Shown here piece after piece: positions 1 to 8,633 of a DNA stretch of 64,000 nucleotides; positions within the stretch are counted from its first letter, which is position 1, and each line of letters starts with the position of its first letter. A program made the translations under genes and the position numbers. The notes under the pieces are model-generated. The model did no database searches. It had not been told where the DNA came from and saw nothing but the letters and a program-made list of their open reading frames with translations. Source of the stretch: Roseiarcus sp963807735 (GTDB lineage Bacteria > Pseudomonadota > Alphaproteobacteria > Rhizobiales > Beijerinckiaceae); contig CAWEDI010000018.1 of assembly GCA_963807735.1 (NCBI GenBank), positions 186,001 to 250,000 of the forward strand. Direction: 5' to 3'.

Positions 1-321
1 GGCCTGATGCGGCTGGCGATCGCCGAGTCGCGACGGCTTCCCGACATGGTCGCGGGGCTGGTGCGGCAGTGCCGCGAGCGCGGCGGCCACTCGGTGGTGC
101 GGCTGCTGGTCGAGGGCGTCGACGAAGCCTTGTGGTCCGACGAGAACGATCCGCGGGCGATCAAGGCCGGCCGGTTTTTTGCCGAAGCGGTGCTGCTGCC
201 GTTTCTGCTGCGCGCTTTGGCGCAGGAGGACTTGGCTGCCTTGCGCGCCGACATCGTTCCGCACGCCAGGGAGCGCGCGACGTTCTTCCTCGCCGCGCTA
301 CGCAACGGCGGGCTCGGCTGA
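1..321 (+). CDS. TetR/AcrR-family regulator, C-terminal part (5' end outside window)
   Basis: The reading frame is open from base 1, so the gene begins upstream of the window and only about 106 C-terminal residues are visible. The helical segment 'RLAIAESRRLPDMV' followed by 'ALWSDENDPRAIKAGRFF' resembles the AefR-type C-terminal ligand-binding and dimerisation domain of TetR repressors. The N-terminal helix-turn-helix would lie before base 1, so DNA binding is inferred, not seen. The gene ends 5 bases before the convergent helicase gene. Its ligand and target genes cannot be inferred. A TetR assignment is likely but rests on only half a protein. Confidence 0.6.
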   Translation, partial: GLMRLAIAESRRLPDMVAGLVRQCRERGGHSVVRLLVEGVDEALWSDENDPRAIKAGRFFAEAVLLPFLLRALAQEDLAALRADIVPHARERATFFLAALRNGGLG

Positions 322-326
322 GCGGC

Positions 327-2360
327 TTACCCCCACATCGCCCGCATCCGCGCCTTGAGATCGACCCGCGGCCCCTCGCGGGACGCGGGCGGCGCCGCCG
401 CGACGGGCGGCCATGTCGCCTGCGAAAACAGGGCGAGCGTCGAGGCAGGGAGAAAGCGGGTTCGCGCGGCGAGAACATGCCGGTCGCCGTTGCGCGGCTG
501 GCCGTGGACGTGGAATCGGCGCGGGACGATCAGTTCGAGGTCCTCCTTGGCCCGCGTCATCGCGACATAGAGCAGCCGCCGCTCCTCCTCGATCTCGGCC
601 CTCGTCCCCGTCGCAAGATCGGAGGGGATGCAGCCGTCGACGCAGTTCAGCACGAACACGGCTTTCCACTCCTGCCCCTTGGCGGAGTGGATGGTGGAGA
701 GGATCAGATAGTCCTCGTCGCGCAGCGGCGGGCCGGCCTCGTCGCTGGTGGCGTCGGGCGGATCGAGCGTCAGCTCGCTCAAGAACCGCTCGCGCGAGGG
801 GTAGCTCTCGGCGATGCGCTCCAGCGCGTCGAGGTCGGCGGCGCGGGAGGCGATGTTGTCGTAGGCGTCCTCCAGCGTCGCCCGCCGCCACGCAAGGATC
901 TCGGCGAAATCGGCGGGCCAGGGCACGCCGGCCGCGACCCGCTGCACGAGACCGACGAATTCGGCGAACGCCGCGCGCGCTTTCGCCGGGGCGGGGTAGG
1001 CGGCGAGGGTCGCAAACGCGTCGCCCGCGCCCGCCGCCGCGACCATCCGTTCGGCATGGCCCGGCCCGACGCCCGGCAGCAGTTGCAGGACGCGGAATCC
1101 CGCCACCCGGTCGCGCGGGTTCTCGACAAAGCGCAAAGCGCTGAGCGCATCCTTCACATGCGCCGCGTCGAGGAATTTTAATCCGCCGAATTTGACGAAT
1201 GGGATGTTGCGGCGGGTCAGCTCCAGTTCCAGCGCGGCGGAATGGCTACCGGTGCGGAAAAGCACAGCCTGGCTCTTCAGGCTCGCCCCCGCCTCGCGAT
1301 TTTGCAGCACGCGCTCGGCGACATAGCGCGCCTGATCGACCTCCTCGCCGACGGTGACGAGCAGCGGCGGCGCGCCGCCCGGCTTTTCGGTCCACAGCGT
1401 TTTCGGCAGTCGCTCCGGGCTTAACGCGATGACGGCGTTGGAGGCGGCGAGAATCGGGGCGGTGGAGCGATAGTTGCGCTCCAGCGCCACGACGCGGGCC
1501 GGCGGATCAAAATGTTTCGGGAAGTCGAGGATGTTGCGCACCGTCGCGGCGCGGAACGAATAGATCGACTGCGCGTCGTCGCCGACCACAGTGAGGCCGC
1601 GCCCGCCGGGGCGCAGCTTCAACGCGATCTCGGCCTGTAGCGAGTTGGTGTCCTGGTACTCGTCAACCAGCAGGTGGTCGAAGCGGCCAGCGATCTCGCC
1701 GGCAAGCGCCGGCTCGGCAAGCGCCTGCGCGAAATAGAGCAGCAGGTCGTCGTAGTCGAGCACGCCCTGCGCCTGCTTCGCCTCGACATAGGCCGAAAAC
1801 AGTCGCCCCAGCGCCGCTTCGTGCGCGGCGGCCCAGGGGAAATGACGGCCGAGAACCTCGGCCAGCGTGATCCGCGCATTGACGACGCGCGAATAGATGG
1901 CGACGCAGGTCGCCTTGGTCGGGAAGCGGGCGACGGTCTCCGACAGGCCGGCCCCGTGGCGGCTCCAGTTCATCAAGTCGGCGCTGTCCGCGCGGTCGTG
2001 GATGGTGAAGTTGGCGTCGAGGCCGATCCGTTCGGCGTATTCGCGCAAGAGCCGCGCGCCGATGGCGTGGAACGTGCCGGCGTAGGCAGGGGTCGCTGCA
2101 GCCGCCGCCTCCGGCCCGAGATCGCGCCGCAGCAGCCGCTCGACGCGGCGGTTGAGCTCCGCCGCGGCGCGGCGCGAGAACGTCGCCAGCATGATGCGTT
2201 TCGGATCGACGCCGGATAGCACGAGATGGGCGACGCGGTGCGCCAGGGTGTTGGTCTTGCCCGTGCCCGCGCCGGCGATGACGAGCAGCGGCCCCTCGCC
2301 ATGCTCCACCGCGGCGCGCTGCGCGTCGTTGAGGCCGGAATCGCGAATCGGGGCGGGCAT
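327..2360 (-). CDS. UvrD/PcrA/Rep-type ATP-dependent DNA helicase (superfamily 1)
   Basis: The 677-residue product has the SF1A helicase motifs in order: a Q-motif region 'LNDAQRAAV', Walker A GAGTGKT (residues 30-36), a motif Ia-like region near 58-70, Walker B DEYQDT (233-238), a motif III region 'VVGDDAQSIYSFRAA', then the C-terminal motifs 'LSTIHSAKGQEW' and 'RRLLYVAMTRAKEDL'. Proteins of this family unwind DNA 3'-to-5' during repair and replication restart. It is somewhat shorter than classical UvrD or PcrA (about 720 residues) and lacks the usual long C-terminal tail. It could therefore be a second UvrD paralogue, so I give no symbol. It is convergent with the TetR gene and divergent from folE. 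Confidence 0.9.
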   Translation of the reverse strand: MPAPIRDSGLNDAQRAAVEHGEGPLLVIAGAGTGKTNTLAHRVAHLVLSGVDPKRIMLATFSRRAAAELNRRVERLLRRDLGPEAAAAATPAYAGTFHAIGARLLREYAERIGLDANFTIHDRADSADLMNWSRHGAGLSETVARFPTKATCVAIYSRVVNARITLAEVLGRHFPWAAAHEAALGRLFSAYVEAKQAQGVLDYDDLLLYFAQALAEPALAGEIAGRFDHLLVDEYQDTNSLQAEIALKLRPGGRGLTVVGDDAQSIYSFRAATVRNILDFPKHFDPPARVVALERNYRSTAPILAASNAVIALSPERLPKTLWTEKPGGAPPLLVTVGEEVDQARYVAERVLQNREAGASLKSQAVLFRTGSHSAALELELTRRNIPFVKFGGLKFLDAAHVKDALSALRFVENPRDRVAGFRVLQLLPGVGPGHAERMVAAAGAGDAFATLAAYPAPAKARAAFAEFVGLVQRVAAGVPWPADFAEILAWRRATLEDAYDNIASRAADLDALERIAESYPSRERFLSELTLDPPDATSDEAGPPLRDEDYLILSTIHSAKGQEWKAVFVLNCVDGCIPSDLATGTRAEIEEERRLLYVAMTRAKEDLELIVPRRFHVHGQPRNGDRHVLAARTRFLPASTLALFSQATWPPVAAAPPASREGPRVDLKARMRAMWG

Positions 2361-2497
2361 GAAGGGAGGGAAGCCCGTTTAGGGTTTGTTCGCAATAGCG
2401 TCGCGGCGGCGCCGACCTTCCGCAAGGCGGGCCGCTGTGTTAACGCTTGGCGACGCATCGGCGCCGACATGCGGTCGCCTTCGCGCAACGAGGCCGC

Positions 2498-3094
2498 ATG
2501 GACGATCAGACCAAGACGAAACGCGCCGTCTCGCAGGACGACGCCGAGGCGGCGGTCAGGGTGCTGATCGAATGGGCCGGCGACGATCCCGAGCGCGAGG
2601 GCCTCAAGGACACGCCCGCGCGCGTCGCGCGATCCTACGCGCAATTGTTCTCCGGTTATAGCGAGGAACCCCGGCAGTACCTCGAACGCACGTTTGAGGA
2701 AACCGGCGGCTACGACGAACTCATCGTGCTCTCCAACGTGCGCGTCGTCAGCTTTTGCGAACACCACATGCTGCCGGTGATCGGCGTCGCCCATATCGGC
2801 TACCTGCCGCGCGACCGCGTCGTCGGCATCTCCAAGCTCGCCCGCGTCGTCCAGGGGTTTTCGCGGCGGCTGCAGATTCAGGAGAAGCTGACGCTCGACA
2901 TCGCAGAGACGATCCAGGACGTCCTCAATCCGCTCGGCGTCGGGGTGATGATCGAGGCCGAACATTCGTGCATGACGCTGCGCGGCGTCAACACGCCGGG
3001 CTCGCGGCTCTCGACCAGCCGGCTGCTCGGCGCGATCCGCGACGATCCGCGCACCCGCAACGAGTTCCTGCGCACCGTCGGCGGCAACGGCTGA
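2498..3094 (+). CDS. folE: GTP cyclohydrolase I
   Basis: The enzyme converts GTP to 7,8-dihydroneopterin triphosphate, the first step of folate and tetrahydropterin synthesis, in the cytoplasm. The 198-residue product has the FolE zinc-site pattern: Cys87 and His90 in 'SFCEHHM' and Cys158 in 'EHSCMTLRG'. Other conserved blocks are 'GYLPRDRVVGISKLARVV' and 'RLQIQEKLT'. An upstream in-frame ATG at 2447 would add 17 Arg-rich residues unlike the family. The ATG at 2498, just after an A/G-rich stretch, gives the usual N-terminus. A DHFR-like gene follows 56 bases downstream on the same strand, which suggests a pterin/folate pair. Confidence 0.95.
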   Translation: MDDQTKTKRAVSQDDAEAAVRVLIEWAGDDPEREGLKDTPARVARSYAQLFSGYSEEPRQYLERTFEETGGYDELIVLSNVRVVSFCEHHMLPVIGVAHIGYLPRDRVVGISKLARVVQGFSRRLQIQEKLTLDIAETIQDVLNPLGVGVMIEAEHSCMTLRGVNTPGSRLSTSRLLGAIRDDPRTRNEFLRTVGGNG

Positions 3095-3150
3095 CCCCGG
3101 TTGCAAATCTAACCTTCGCGCCGCACGTAAAAGGCGGGACGGAGGTACGG

Positions 3151-3711
3151 ATGGGGTTACGGATCGAAGGGTTTGCGATCGTCTCGCGCGACGGCATGCT
3201 GGCCGGCGCCGACGGTCTCATGCCGGACTCGCTGAAATTCGACTGCGATCAGCATTTCCTCGACAACGCGCTCGACGCCGCCGCGCTCCTGGTGCATGGG
3301 CGAAAGAGCCACGAGGCGCAGCCCAATTCCTGCCAGCGCCGCCGGTTGCTGATGACCCGCGCGGCCGGCCCGTTCACCGCCACGCCGATCGAACCCAACG
3401 TCTGGCTGTGGAGCCCGGAGGCGACGCCGTTTCCTGAGGTCTGCAAGGCGCTCGGGATCGAATCGGGCGTCGTGGCGGTGCTCGGCGGCACGGCGGCCTA
3501 TGACATGTTCCTGCCGTTCTACGCCAAGTTCCACCTCTGCCGCGCCGGCAAGGTGGCGCTGCCGGGCGGCGTGCCGGTGCTGAGCGCCGTGCGCGAGGGA
3601 AATCCGCCGGAGACCGTGTTGCGCCGCGCCGGGCTCGATCTGCTCGGCGAGGCCGTGCTCGACCCGGCGCACGAGCTTCGCCATCAGACCTGGACGCGAG
3701 GCGGCGGGTGA
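3151..3711 (+). CDS. Dihydrofolate reductase-like protein (DHFR/RibD-C superfamily)
   Basis: The 186-residue product begins 'GFAIVSRDGMLAG', which resembles the first strand and Met20-loop region of DHFR-like reductases. It has 'VHGRKSHE' (about residues 48-55) where these enzymes carry the GRxT/S NADPH-binding turn, and 'VLGGTAAYDMFLPF' where they carry the GG-x-x-Y turn. The likely reaction is NADPH-dependent reduction of a pterin. The start ATG lies about 8 bases after 'acggagg'. The gene follows folE, consistent with a folate or related pterin pathway. It is divergent from textbook FolA. Alternatives are a RibD-C-type reductase or, if the host is a methylotroph, a DmrA-like dihydromethanopterin reductase, which also belongs to this fold; the sequence alone does not decide. 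Confidence 0.65.
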   Translation: MGLRIEGFAIVSRDGMLAGADGLMPDSLKFDCDQHFLDNALDAAALLVHGRKSHEAQPNSCQRRRLLMTRAAGPFTATPIEPNVWLWSPEATPFPEVCKALGIESGVVAVLGGTAAYDMFLPFYAKFHLCRAGKVALPGGVPVLSAVREGNPPETVLRRAGLDLLGEAVLDPAHELRHQTWTRGGG

Positions 3712-3925
3712 AGCTGAGGGCAAGCTGGAAGAGCCGGACAGTTGGGCGTCTCCCTCTCCCCGCACGCGGCGCACACGTCGGCCGCCGCTACAGAGACAGG
3801 GTGATGGGCGAGGCAAATTTCGCAAGAATCGCAGCGGCTTAGGCGCCCTTTCCCCGCTTGCGAGGCCGCGGAGAACGCGGTTACGCTTTCACGCAGGGAG
3901 GAGGGTCGCAACCCTTGCTGATTCT

Positions 3926-4711
3926 CTACTGTTCCCGCGTGCGCGCGCTGTCGTGCCAGCGATGCAGCAGCAGATAGGAAAGCGCGGTGAAGAACAGGAA
4001 GATCATGATTCCCGTTACCGAGATCAGAAACAGCGCCGCGAACATGCGCGGAATGTTGAGGCGGAAGCCGGATTCGACGATCCTGTAGGCGAGTCCCGAG
4101 CCCGAGCCGGCGGAGCCCGCGGCGATCTCCGCCACGATCGCGCCGATCAGCGAGAGGCCGCCGCCGATTCGCAGGCCGCCGAGAAAATAGGGCAGGGCGG
4201 CCGGCAGGCGCAGCAAATAAAGTTGCTGCCAGCGTGACGCCCCGTAGAGCTCGAACAGGTCGATCAGGTTGTGGTCGGCCGAGGCGAGGCCGAGCGCGGT
4301 GTTGGACAGGATCGGGAAGAACGCCACCAGGAACGCGCACACCAGCACCGCGGCGCTGGAGGACAGATAGACCAGCAGCAGCGGCGCGATCGAAATCACC
4401 GGCGTCACCTGCATGACGACGGCGAACGGGAAGAAGGCGCGCTCCAACGGCCGCCACATATGGAACGCCAGCGCCAGCACAACGCCGCCGCCGATCGCCG
4501 CCAGCAGCGCCTCGAAGGTGATCGTCAGCGTGACCAGCAGCGAGTCGAACAGCGTCGGCCAATCGTGAATGAGCGTCGCGATCACGACGCTCGGCGCCGG
4601 CAGTTCGAACGGGGGAATGTGATCGAGCCGGACGAACAATTCCCAGGCGGCGATCGCGATGACCAGCATCAAAGCGGGAAACAGATAGTCTTCGATGGTC
4701 TCGCGGCTCAC
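3926..4711 (-). CDS. ABC transporter permease, NitT/TauT (SsuC/TauC) type
   Basis: The 261-residue integral membrane protein has about six hydrophobic segments and a BPD_transp_1 cytoplasmic loop of the EAA type ('ELYGASRWQQLYLLRLPAALP', near 155-175), where the ATPase docks. This architecture is typical of importers for nitrate, sulfonates, taurine, hydroxymethylpyrimidine and similar small molecules. It lies 29 bases downstream of its ATPase on the same strand, so the two are very likely co-transcribed. No periplasmic binding protein gene lies beside them. The substrate therefore cannot be predicted, and the partner may be encoded elsewhere. Confidence 0.88.
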   Translation of the reverse strand: MSRETIEDYLFPALMLVIAIAAWELFVRLDHIPPFELPAPSVVIATLIHDWPTLFDSLLVTLTITFEALLAAIGGGVVLALAFHMWRPLERAFFPFAVVMQVTPVISIAPLLLVYLSSSAAVLVCAFLVAFFPILSNTALGLASADHNLIDLFELYGASRWQQLYLLRLPAALPYFLGGLRIGGGLSLIGAIVAEIAAGSAGSGSGLAYRIVESGFRLNIPRMFAALFLISVTGIMIFLFFTALSYLLLHRWHDSARTREQ

Positions 4712-4740
4712 GCTGACGGCCTCTCAGGGCAAGGGGATGC

Positions 4741-5517
4741 TCACGCGCATGTCGCCCCGTTCATCGCCGCATGCAGCGCGGCCGAGGTTTCGCGGGCGCG
4801 GTCGGCGTAATAGGGGCCGAGGCGGAAATCCTCGTCGCGCTCGACGCGCGGGTCGACGGCGAGTTCGGCGACGATCCGGCCCGGCCGCGGCGCCATCACG
4901 CAGATGCGGGTGGAAAGGTAGACGCTCTCGAACACCGAATGGGTGACGAACACGATCGTCGAGCCGAGCGCCGTGCGAAGTCTGAGGAGATCGTCGTTGA
5001 GTTTGACGCGGGTGATTTCATCGAGCGCGGCGAACGGTTCGTCCATCAGCAGCACCGCCGGCTTCAGCACCAACGCGCGGGCGATCGACACCCGCATCTT
5101 CATGCCGCCGGACAATTCGCGCGGGAAGGCCTTCTCGAAGCCGCTCAGGCCGACGTTGGCGAGCGCTTCGTCGACGCGCAATTTCGCGTCGGCGCGCGAC
5201 ACCCGCTTCAGCCGCAGCGGCAGCCACACATTGTCGAATACGTCCGACCAGGGGGCGAGCGTCGGCTCCTGAAACACGAAGCCGAGGCTCGGTTGGCCGC
5301 GCCACTGAATGTCGCCGCCGGTGGTGGTGGTCAGGCTGGCGATGATGCGCAGCACCGTCGACTTGCCGCAGCCGGAGGGCCCGAGAAGGGTGAGGAACTC
5401 GCCGTCGCGGATATCGAGGTCGAGGTTCTCAAGCGCCACGGTGCCGCTTTTGAACGCCTTGCTGACGCCGCGCAGGCTGACCAGCGGCGCGCCGCCGCCG
5501 CCGCCGTCAGAACGCAT
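4741..5517 (-). CDS. ABC transporter ATP-binding protein, NitT/TauT type
   Basis: The 258-residue nucleotide-binding subunit has Walker A GPSGCGKST near residue 47, the Q-loop 'FVFQEPTLAPW', the signature 'LSGGMKMRVSIARAL', Walker B 'VLLMDEPFAALDE' and the H-loop 'FVTHSVFE'. The Q-loop and signature forms resemble the SsuB/TauB/NrtD group. It is the first gene of a two-gene unit with the permease downstream. The start ATG is preceded on the coding strand by a weak ribosome-binding site. ATP hydrolysis would power uptake of an unidentified small molecule. Confidence 0.9.
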   Translation of the reverse strand: MRSDGGGGGAPLVSLRGVSKAFKSGTVALENLDLDIRDGEFLTLLGPSGCGKSTVLRIIASLTTTTGGDIQWRGQPSLGFVFQEPTLAPWSDVFDNVWLPLRLKRVSRADAKLRVDEALANVGLSGFEKAFPRELSGGMKMRVSIARALVLKPAVLLMDEPFAALDEITRVKLNDDLLRLRTALGSTIVFVTHSVFESVYLSTRICVMAPRPGRIVAELAVDPRVERDEDFRLGPYYADRARETSAALHAAMNGATCA

Positions 5518-5686
5518 GACGCTCGTCCCGCGCCACGACCACGCCGATCACGCCTACCGGTAGCACCCGCACCTCGCCCGTTTCCAACCCTCGGCCGCAC
5601 TTGACCGACGGCGCAAGTCAACATGGCACGGGCGATAGGCGCGCACAAGGATCAAGCCGGACGGCTGCGGCCGTCCGGGCTTGGGC

Positions 5687-6571
5687 TTATTTCGCCGGCG
5701 TGGCGCTCGCGTCGGGGGCGGGCGCCGGGCTCGCGCTGGCGGCCGGGGCCGGGGCCGGCGGCGGCGCGTCGAAGCGCTCGATCTTGGCGTCCTTGCGCAA
5801 ACCGGTAATCAGATCGGTCTGCGCCTTGCGCTGCACGTATTTGCCGGCCTGATCCTTCACCTGGTCGAAGGGCGGGAAGGACTTGATCCGCTTTTCCTCG
5901 ACCTTGATGATGTGCCAGCCGAACTGCGTCTTGACCGGATCGGAGATTTGCCCCGGCTCCAGCTTGAACGCGGCCTCGGAGAATTCCGGCACCATGCGCT
6001 CGCGGGTGAACCAGCCGAGATCGCCGCCCTCGGCGCCGGGGTCCTTGGAGAGTTCGGTGGCGACCTTGGCGAAATCCTCGCCTCCCTTCACCCGCGCCAG
6101 CGCCGCCTTCGCCGAGGCCTCGTCGGGCAGCAGAATGTGGCGGGCGTGGATCTCCGGCTCCGGCGGCTGCGCCTTCGCGGCGGCGTCATAGGCGGCGTGT
6201 TCGGCCGCATCCGTGTCGGCGGTCGCCGCGACCTTGCCGAGCATCGCCTCCATCGCCAGCTTGTCGCGGAAATAGGCGAGCTTGCGGGCATATTCGGGCG
6301 TCGCGTCGAGCTTGTCGGCGAACGCCTTCTTGGCCACGAGCTTGAGGTCGACGAGGTAGTCGAGCACATATTTCCGCCGCGCCGCCATGTCCGACTTCTC
6401 GGGCAAACCGGAGCCGATGTCGGTCATCGCGTCGTCAACGTCCTGTTCGGTGATGGCTTGCCCGTCGACGGTCGCAAGCGTTTTGTTCTCGGCCTCAGCA
6501 GCCGAAAGTCCGGCGGCGAAGCTGAGAAAAAGGGCGAGCGCCAGTCGGCTCGCGGCGGGCGGAAAAGTCAT
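5687..6571 (-). CDS. Periplasmic peptidyl-prolyl cis-trans isomerase, parvulin (PpiC) type
   Basis: The 294-residue product starts with a Sec-type signal peptide (hydrophobic 'LALALFLSFAAGLSA', cleavage probably near 'AEA'). An N-terminal SurA/PrsA-like helical region follows ('VDGQAITEQDVDDAM'). The rotamase domain covers about residues 140-235, with 'ARHILL', 'FAKVATELSKDPGAEGGDLGWF' and 'TQFGWHIIKVE'. The last 30 residues are a low-complexity Ala/Pro tail. It probably assists folding of outer-membrane or periplasmic proteins. It is a single-gene unit between two ABC transporter loci. Confidence 0.9.
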   Translation of the reverse strand: MTFPPAASRLALALFLSFAAGLSAAEAENKTLATVDGQAITEQDVDDAMTDIGSGLPEKSDMAARRKYVLDYLVDLKLVAKKAFADKLDATPEYARKLAYFRDKLAMEAMLGKVAATADTDAAEHAAYDAAAKAQPPEPEIHARHILLPDEASAKAALARVKGGEDFAKVATELSKDPGAEGGDLGWFTRERMVPEFSEAAFKLEPGQISDPVKTQFGWHIIKVEEKRIKSFPPFDQVKDQAGKYVQRKAQTDLITGLRKDAKIERFDAPPPAPAPAASASPAPAPDASATPAK

Positions 6572-6706
6572 TGTGGCTCCTGTGGGGCGGCGGATGCCGT
6601 TGCGGGACGGCGCCGCCTATAGACGCAATGCGACGATTTTGCGAGAGCGTCGCCGGCACGCGCCTGCCGCAAACGCGATAAGCCGCGACGAAACCGTAGG
6701 TTACGG

Positions 6707-7786
6707 TTAAATGGCGAGCGCCGCGCGACGACCGGCGGCATCGAACAGATGCAGGTCGCGATCGTTGGCCGCGAAGGTGACGAACTCGCCGATCTCCGGC
6801 ACGTCGCGACCGCGCAACTCGGCGACGACCGGCTGGCCGTCGCGGGTCCGCGTGTAGGCGTAAGAGATTTCGCCGAGCCGTTCGATGAGTTCGACCGCCG
6901 CCTCGACCCGGAACGGCCCCTCGCCGCCGAGGCGCAAATGCTCGGGCCGCACGCCGACCTTGACTGGCCCCGCGAGATCTTTCGCCGGGAGCCGCAAATC
7001 CGAGATCGCGGGGCCGGAAAGCGCGACGGCGCCGTCGCCGCCGCCGGTCACATTGGCGTCGAAGATGTTCATCGCCGGCGAGCCGATGAAGCCGGCGACG
7101 AATAGATTGGCGGGCGTGTAATAAAGATCGAGCGGCTTGCCGACCTGCGCGATCTCGCCCTGGTTCATCACGACGATGCGGTCGGCGAGCGTCATCGCCT
7201 CGGTCTGGTCATGCGTCACGTAGATCATGGTCGCGCCGAGCAGTCGGTGGAGCTTGGCGATCTCGACCCGAGTCGAGACGCGCAGCGCCGCGTCGAGATT
7301 GGAGAGCGGCTCGTCGAACAGGAACACGTCGGGCTCGCGCACGATCGCGCGGCCGATCGCCACGCGCTGCCGCTGGCCGCCGGAAAGGTCGCGCGGGCGG
7401 CGGTTGAGCAGCGGCTCCAGCCGCAACATCCGCCCCGCCGCCTCGACGCGACGGTCGATCTCCGCTTTCGCCATGCCGGAGAATTTCAGGCCGAACGTCA
7501 TGTTCTTGCGCACGTCCATGTGCGGGTAGAGCGCGTAGGACTGGAACACCATGGCGATCTTGCGCGCCGCCGGCTCCAGATCGTTGACGCGGCGATCGCC
7601 GATGCGAATGTCGCCGCGGGTCGCGCCGTCGAGCCCGGCGATCAGCCGGAGCAGCGTGGATTTGCCGCAGCCGGAGGGGCCAACCAGCACGACGAATTCG
7701 CCGTCGGCGACGTCGAGATCGACGCCCTTGAGAATGCGGGCTTCGCCGAACGCCTTTTCGAGCCCCGCGATTTTGACCGTCGCCAT
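6707..7786 (-). CDS. Sugar ABC transporter ATP-binding protein (UgpC/MalK-like), GlcNAc locus
   Basis: The 359-residue protein has Walker A GPSGCGKST (37-45), the Q-loop 'FQSYALYPHM', the signature 'LSGGQRQRVAIGRAI', Walker B 'VFLFDEPLSNLDA' and the H-loop 'YVTHDQTEAMTLADRI'. A C-terminal TOBE-like beta domain follows ('KVGVRPEHLRL'). This is the CUT1 carbohydrate-importer ATPase. It is the last gene of the leftward operon binding protein, permease, permease, ATPase, with 9 bases between it and the second permease. The dedicated ATPase next to nag genes suggests a private energiser for GlcNAc or chito-oligosaccharide uptake. Confidence 0.92.
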   Translation of the reverse strand: MATVKIAGLEKAFGEARILKGVDLDVADGEFVVLVGPSGCGKSTLLRLIAGLDGATRGDIRIGDRRVNDLEPAARKIAMVFQSYALYPHMDVRKNMTFGLKFSGMAKAEIDRRVEAAGRMLRLEPLLNRRPRDLSGGQRQRVAIGRAIVREPDVFLFDEPLSNLDAALRVSTRVEIAKLHRLLGATMIYVTHDQTEAMTLADRIVVMNQGEIAQVGKPLDLYYTPANLFVAGFIGSPAMNIFDANVTGGGDGAVALSGPAISDLRLPAKDLAGPVKVGVRPEHLRLGGEGPFRVEAAVELIERLGEISYAYTRTRDGQPVVAELRGRDVPEIGEFVTFAANDRDLHLFDAAGRRAALAI

Positions 7787-7795
7787 GCGATGACC

Positions 7796-8623
7796 CTATT
7801 TGACCGCGCCGGCCGTCAGGCCGCTGATGAGCTGGCGCGAGAACACGATGTAGATCGCCACCACCGGCAGGATGGCGAGCGACAGCGCCGCCAGCACGCT
7901 GTTCCAATCGGTGATGTATTGGCCGAGGAACTGCTGGACGCCGAGGGTGATCGTGTGGGTGCGTTCGCTGGAGGTCAGGATCAGCGGGAACCACAGATCG
8001 TTCCAGATCGGCACGATGGTGAACACGGCGACCGTGGCGATGGCGGGTCGCAGCAGCGGCGCGATCACCTCGAAAAAAATGCGCGTCTCCGGCACGCCGT
8101 CGCAACGCGCGGCGTCGCGCAGATCCTGCGGGATCTGCTGGATGAACTCGCTGAGGATGAAGATCGCCATCGGCAGCCCTTGCGCGATGTAGACGAGGAT
8201 CAGCGCGATCAGCGTATCGTTGAGATGGGCGGCGCGCATCATCGTGACGATGGCGATCGAGCCGAGCCGGATCGGCACCATGATGCCGATCGCCAGATAC
8301 AGCGCCAGCGCGGTGGTCCAGCGCAAGCGATATTCGGTCAGCGCCCAGGCGGCCATCGCGCCGAACAGCAGCGTCAGCGCCATCGCGCCGAGCGTGACGA
8401 TCAGCGAATTGGTGAACCAGGCGCCGACATGCGCGCTGCGCAGCACCTTGGCGTAGCCGACCAGCGAAAAGGTTTGCGCGTCGGGCGGCGACAGCGGCGA
8501 GCCGAAGATCGCGCCGCGCGCCTTGAACGAATTCATCACGACGAGCACGATCGGCGCGACCGCCAGCAGGCTGTAGGCGATCAGCACAACGTGGACGCCG
8601 GCGCGGGAAAGGCCGTTGCGCAT
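7796..8623 (-). CDS. Sugar ABC transporter permease (MalG/UgpE-like), GlcNAc locus
   Basis: The 275-residue membrane protein has six predicted spans and the CUT1 EAA-type loop 'RDAARCDGVPETRIFFEVIAPLLRP'. The C-terminus 'SRQLISGLTAGAVK' is the characteristic MalG-family ending. It lies 10 bases downstream of the other permease and 9 bases upstream of the ATPase. It would form the inner-membrane channel with the MalF-like partner. The divergent nag genes indicate GlcNAc or a chito-oligosaccharide as substrate; this is inference from context. Confidence 0.9.
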   Translation of the reverse strand: MRNGLSRAGVHVVLIAYSLLAVAPIVLVVMNSFKARGAIFGSPLSPPDAQTFSLVGYAKVLRSAHVGAWFTNSLIVTLGAMALTLLFGAMAAWALTEYRLRWTTALALYLAIGIMVPIRLGSIAIVTMMRAAHLNDTLIALILVYIAQGLPMAIFILSEFIQQIPQDLRDAARCDGVPETRIFFEVIAPLLRPAIATVAVFTIVPIWNDLWFPLILTSSERTHTITLGVQQFLGQYITDWNSVLAALSLAILPVVAIYIVFSRQLISGLTAGAVK

Positions 8624-8633
8624 GCAAGCCTCC

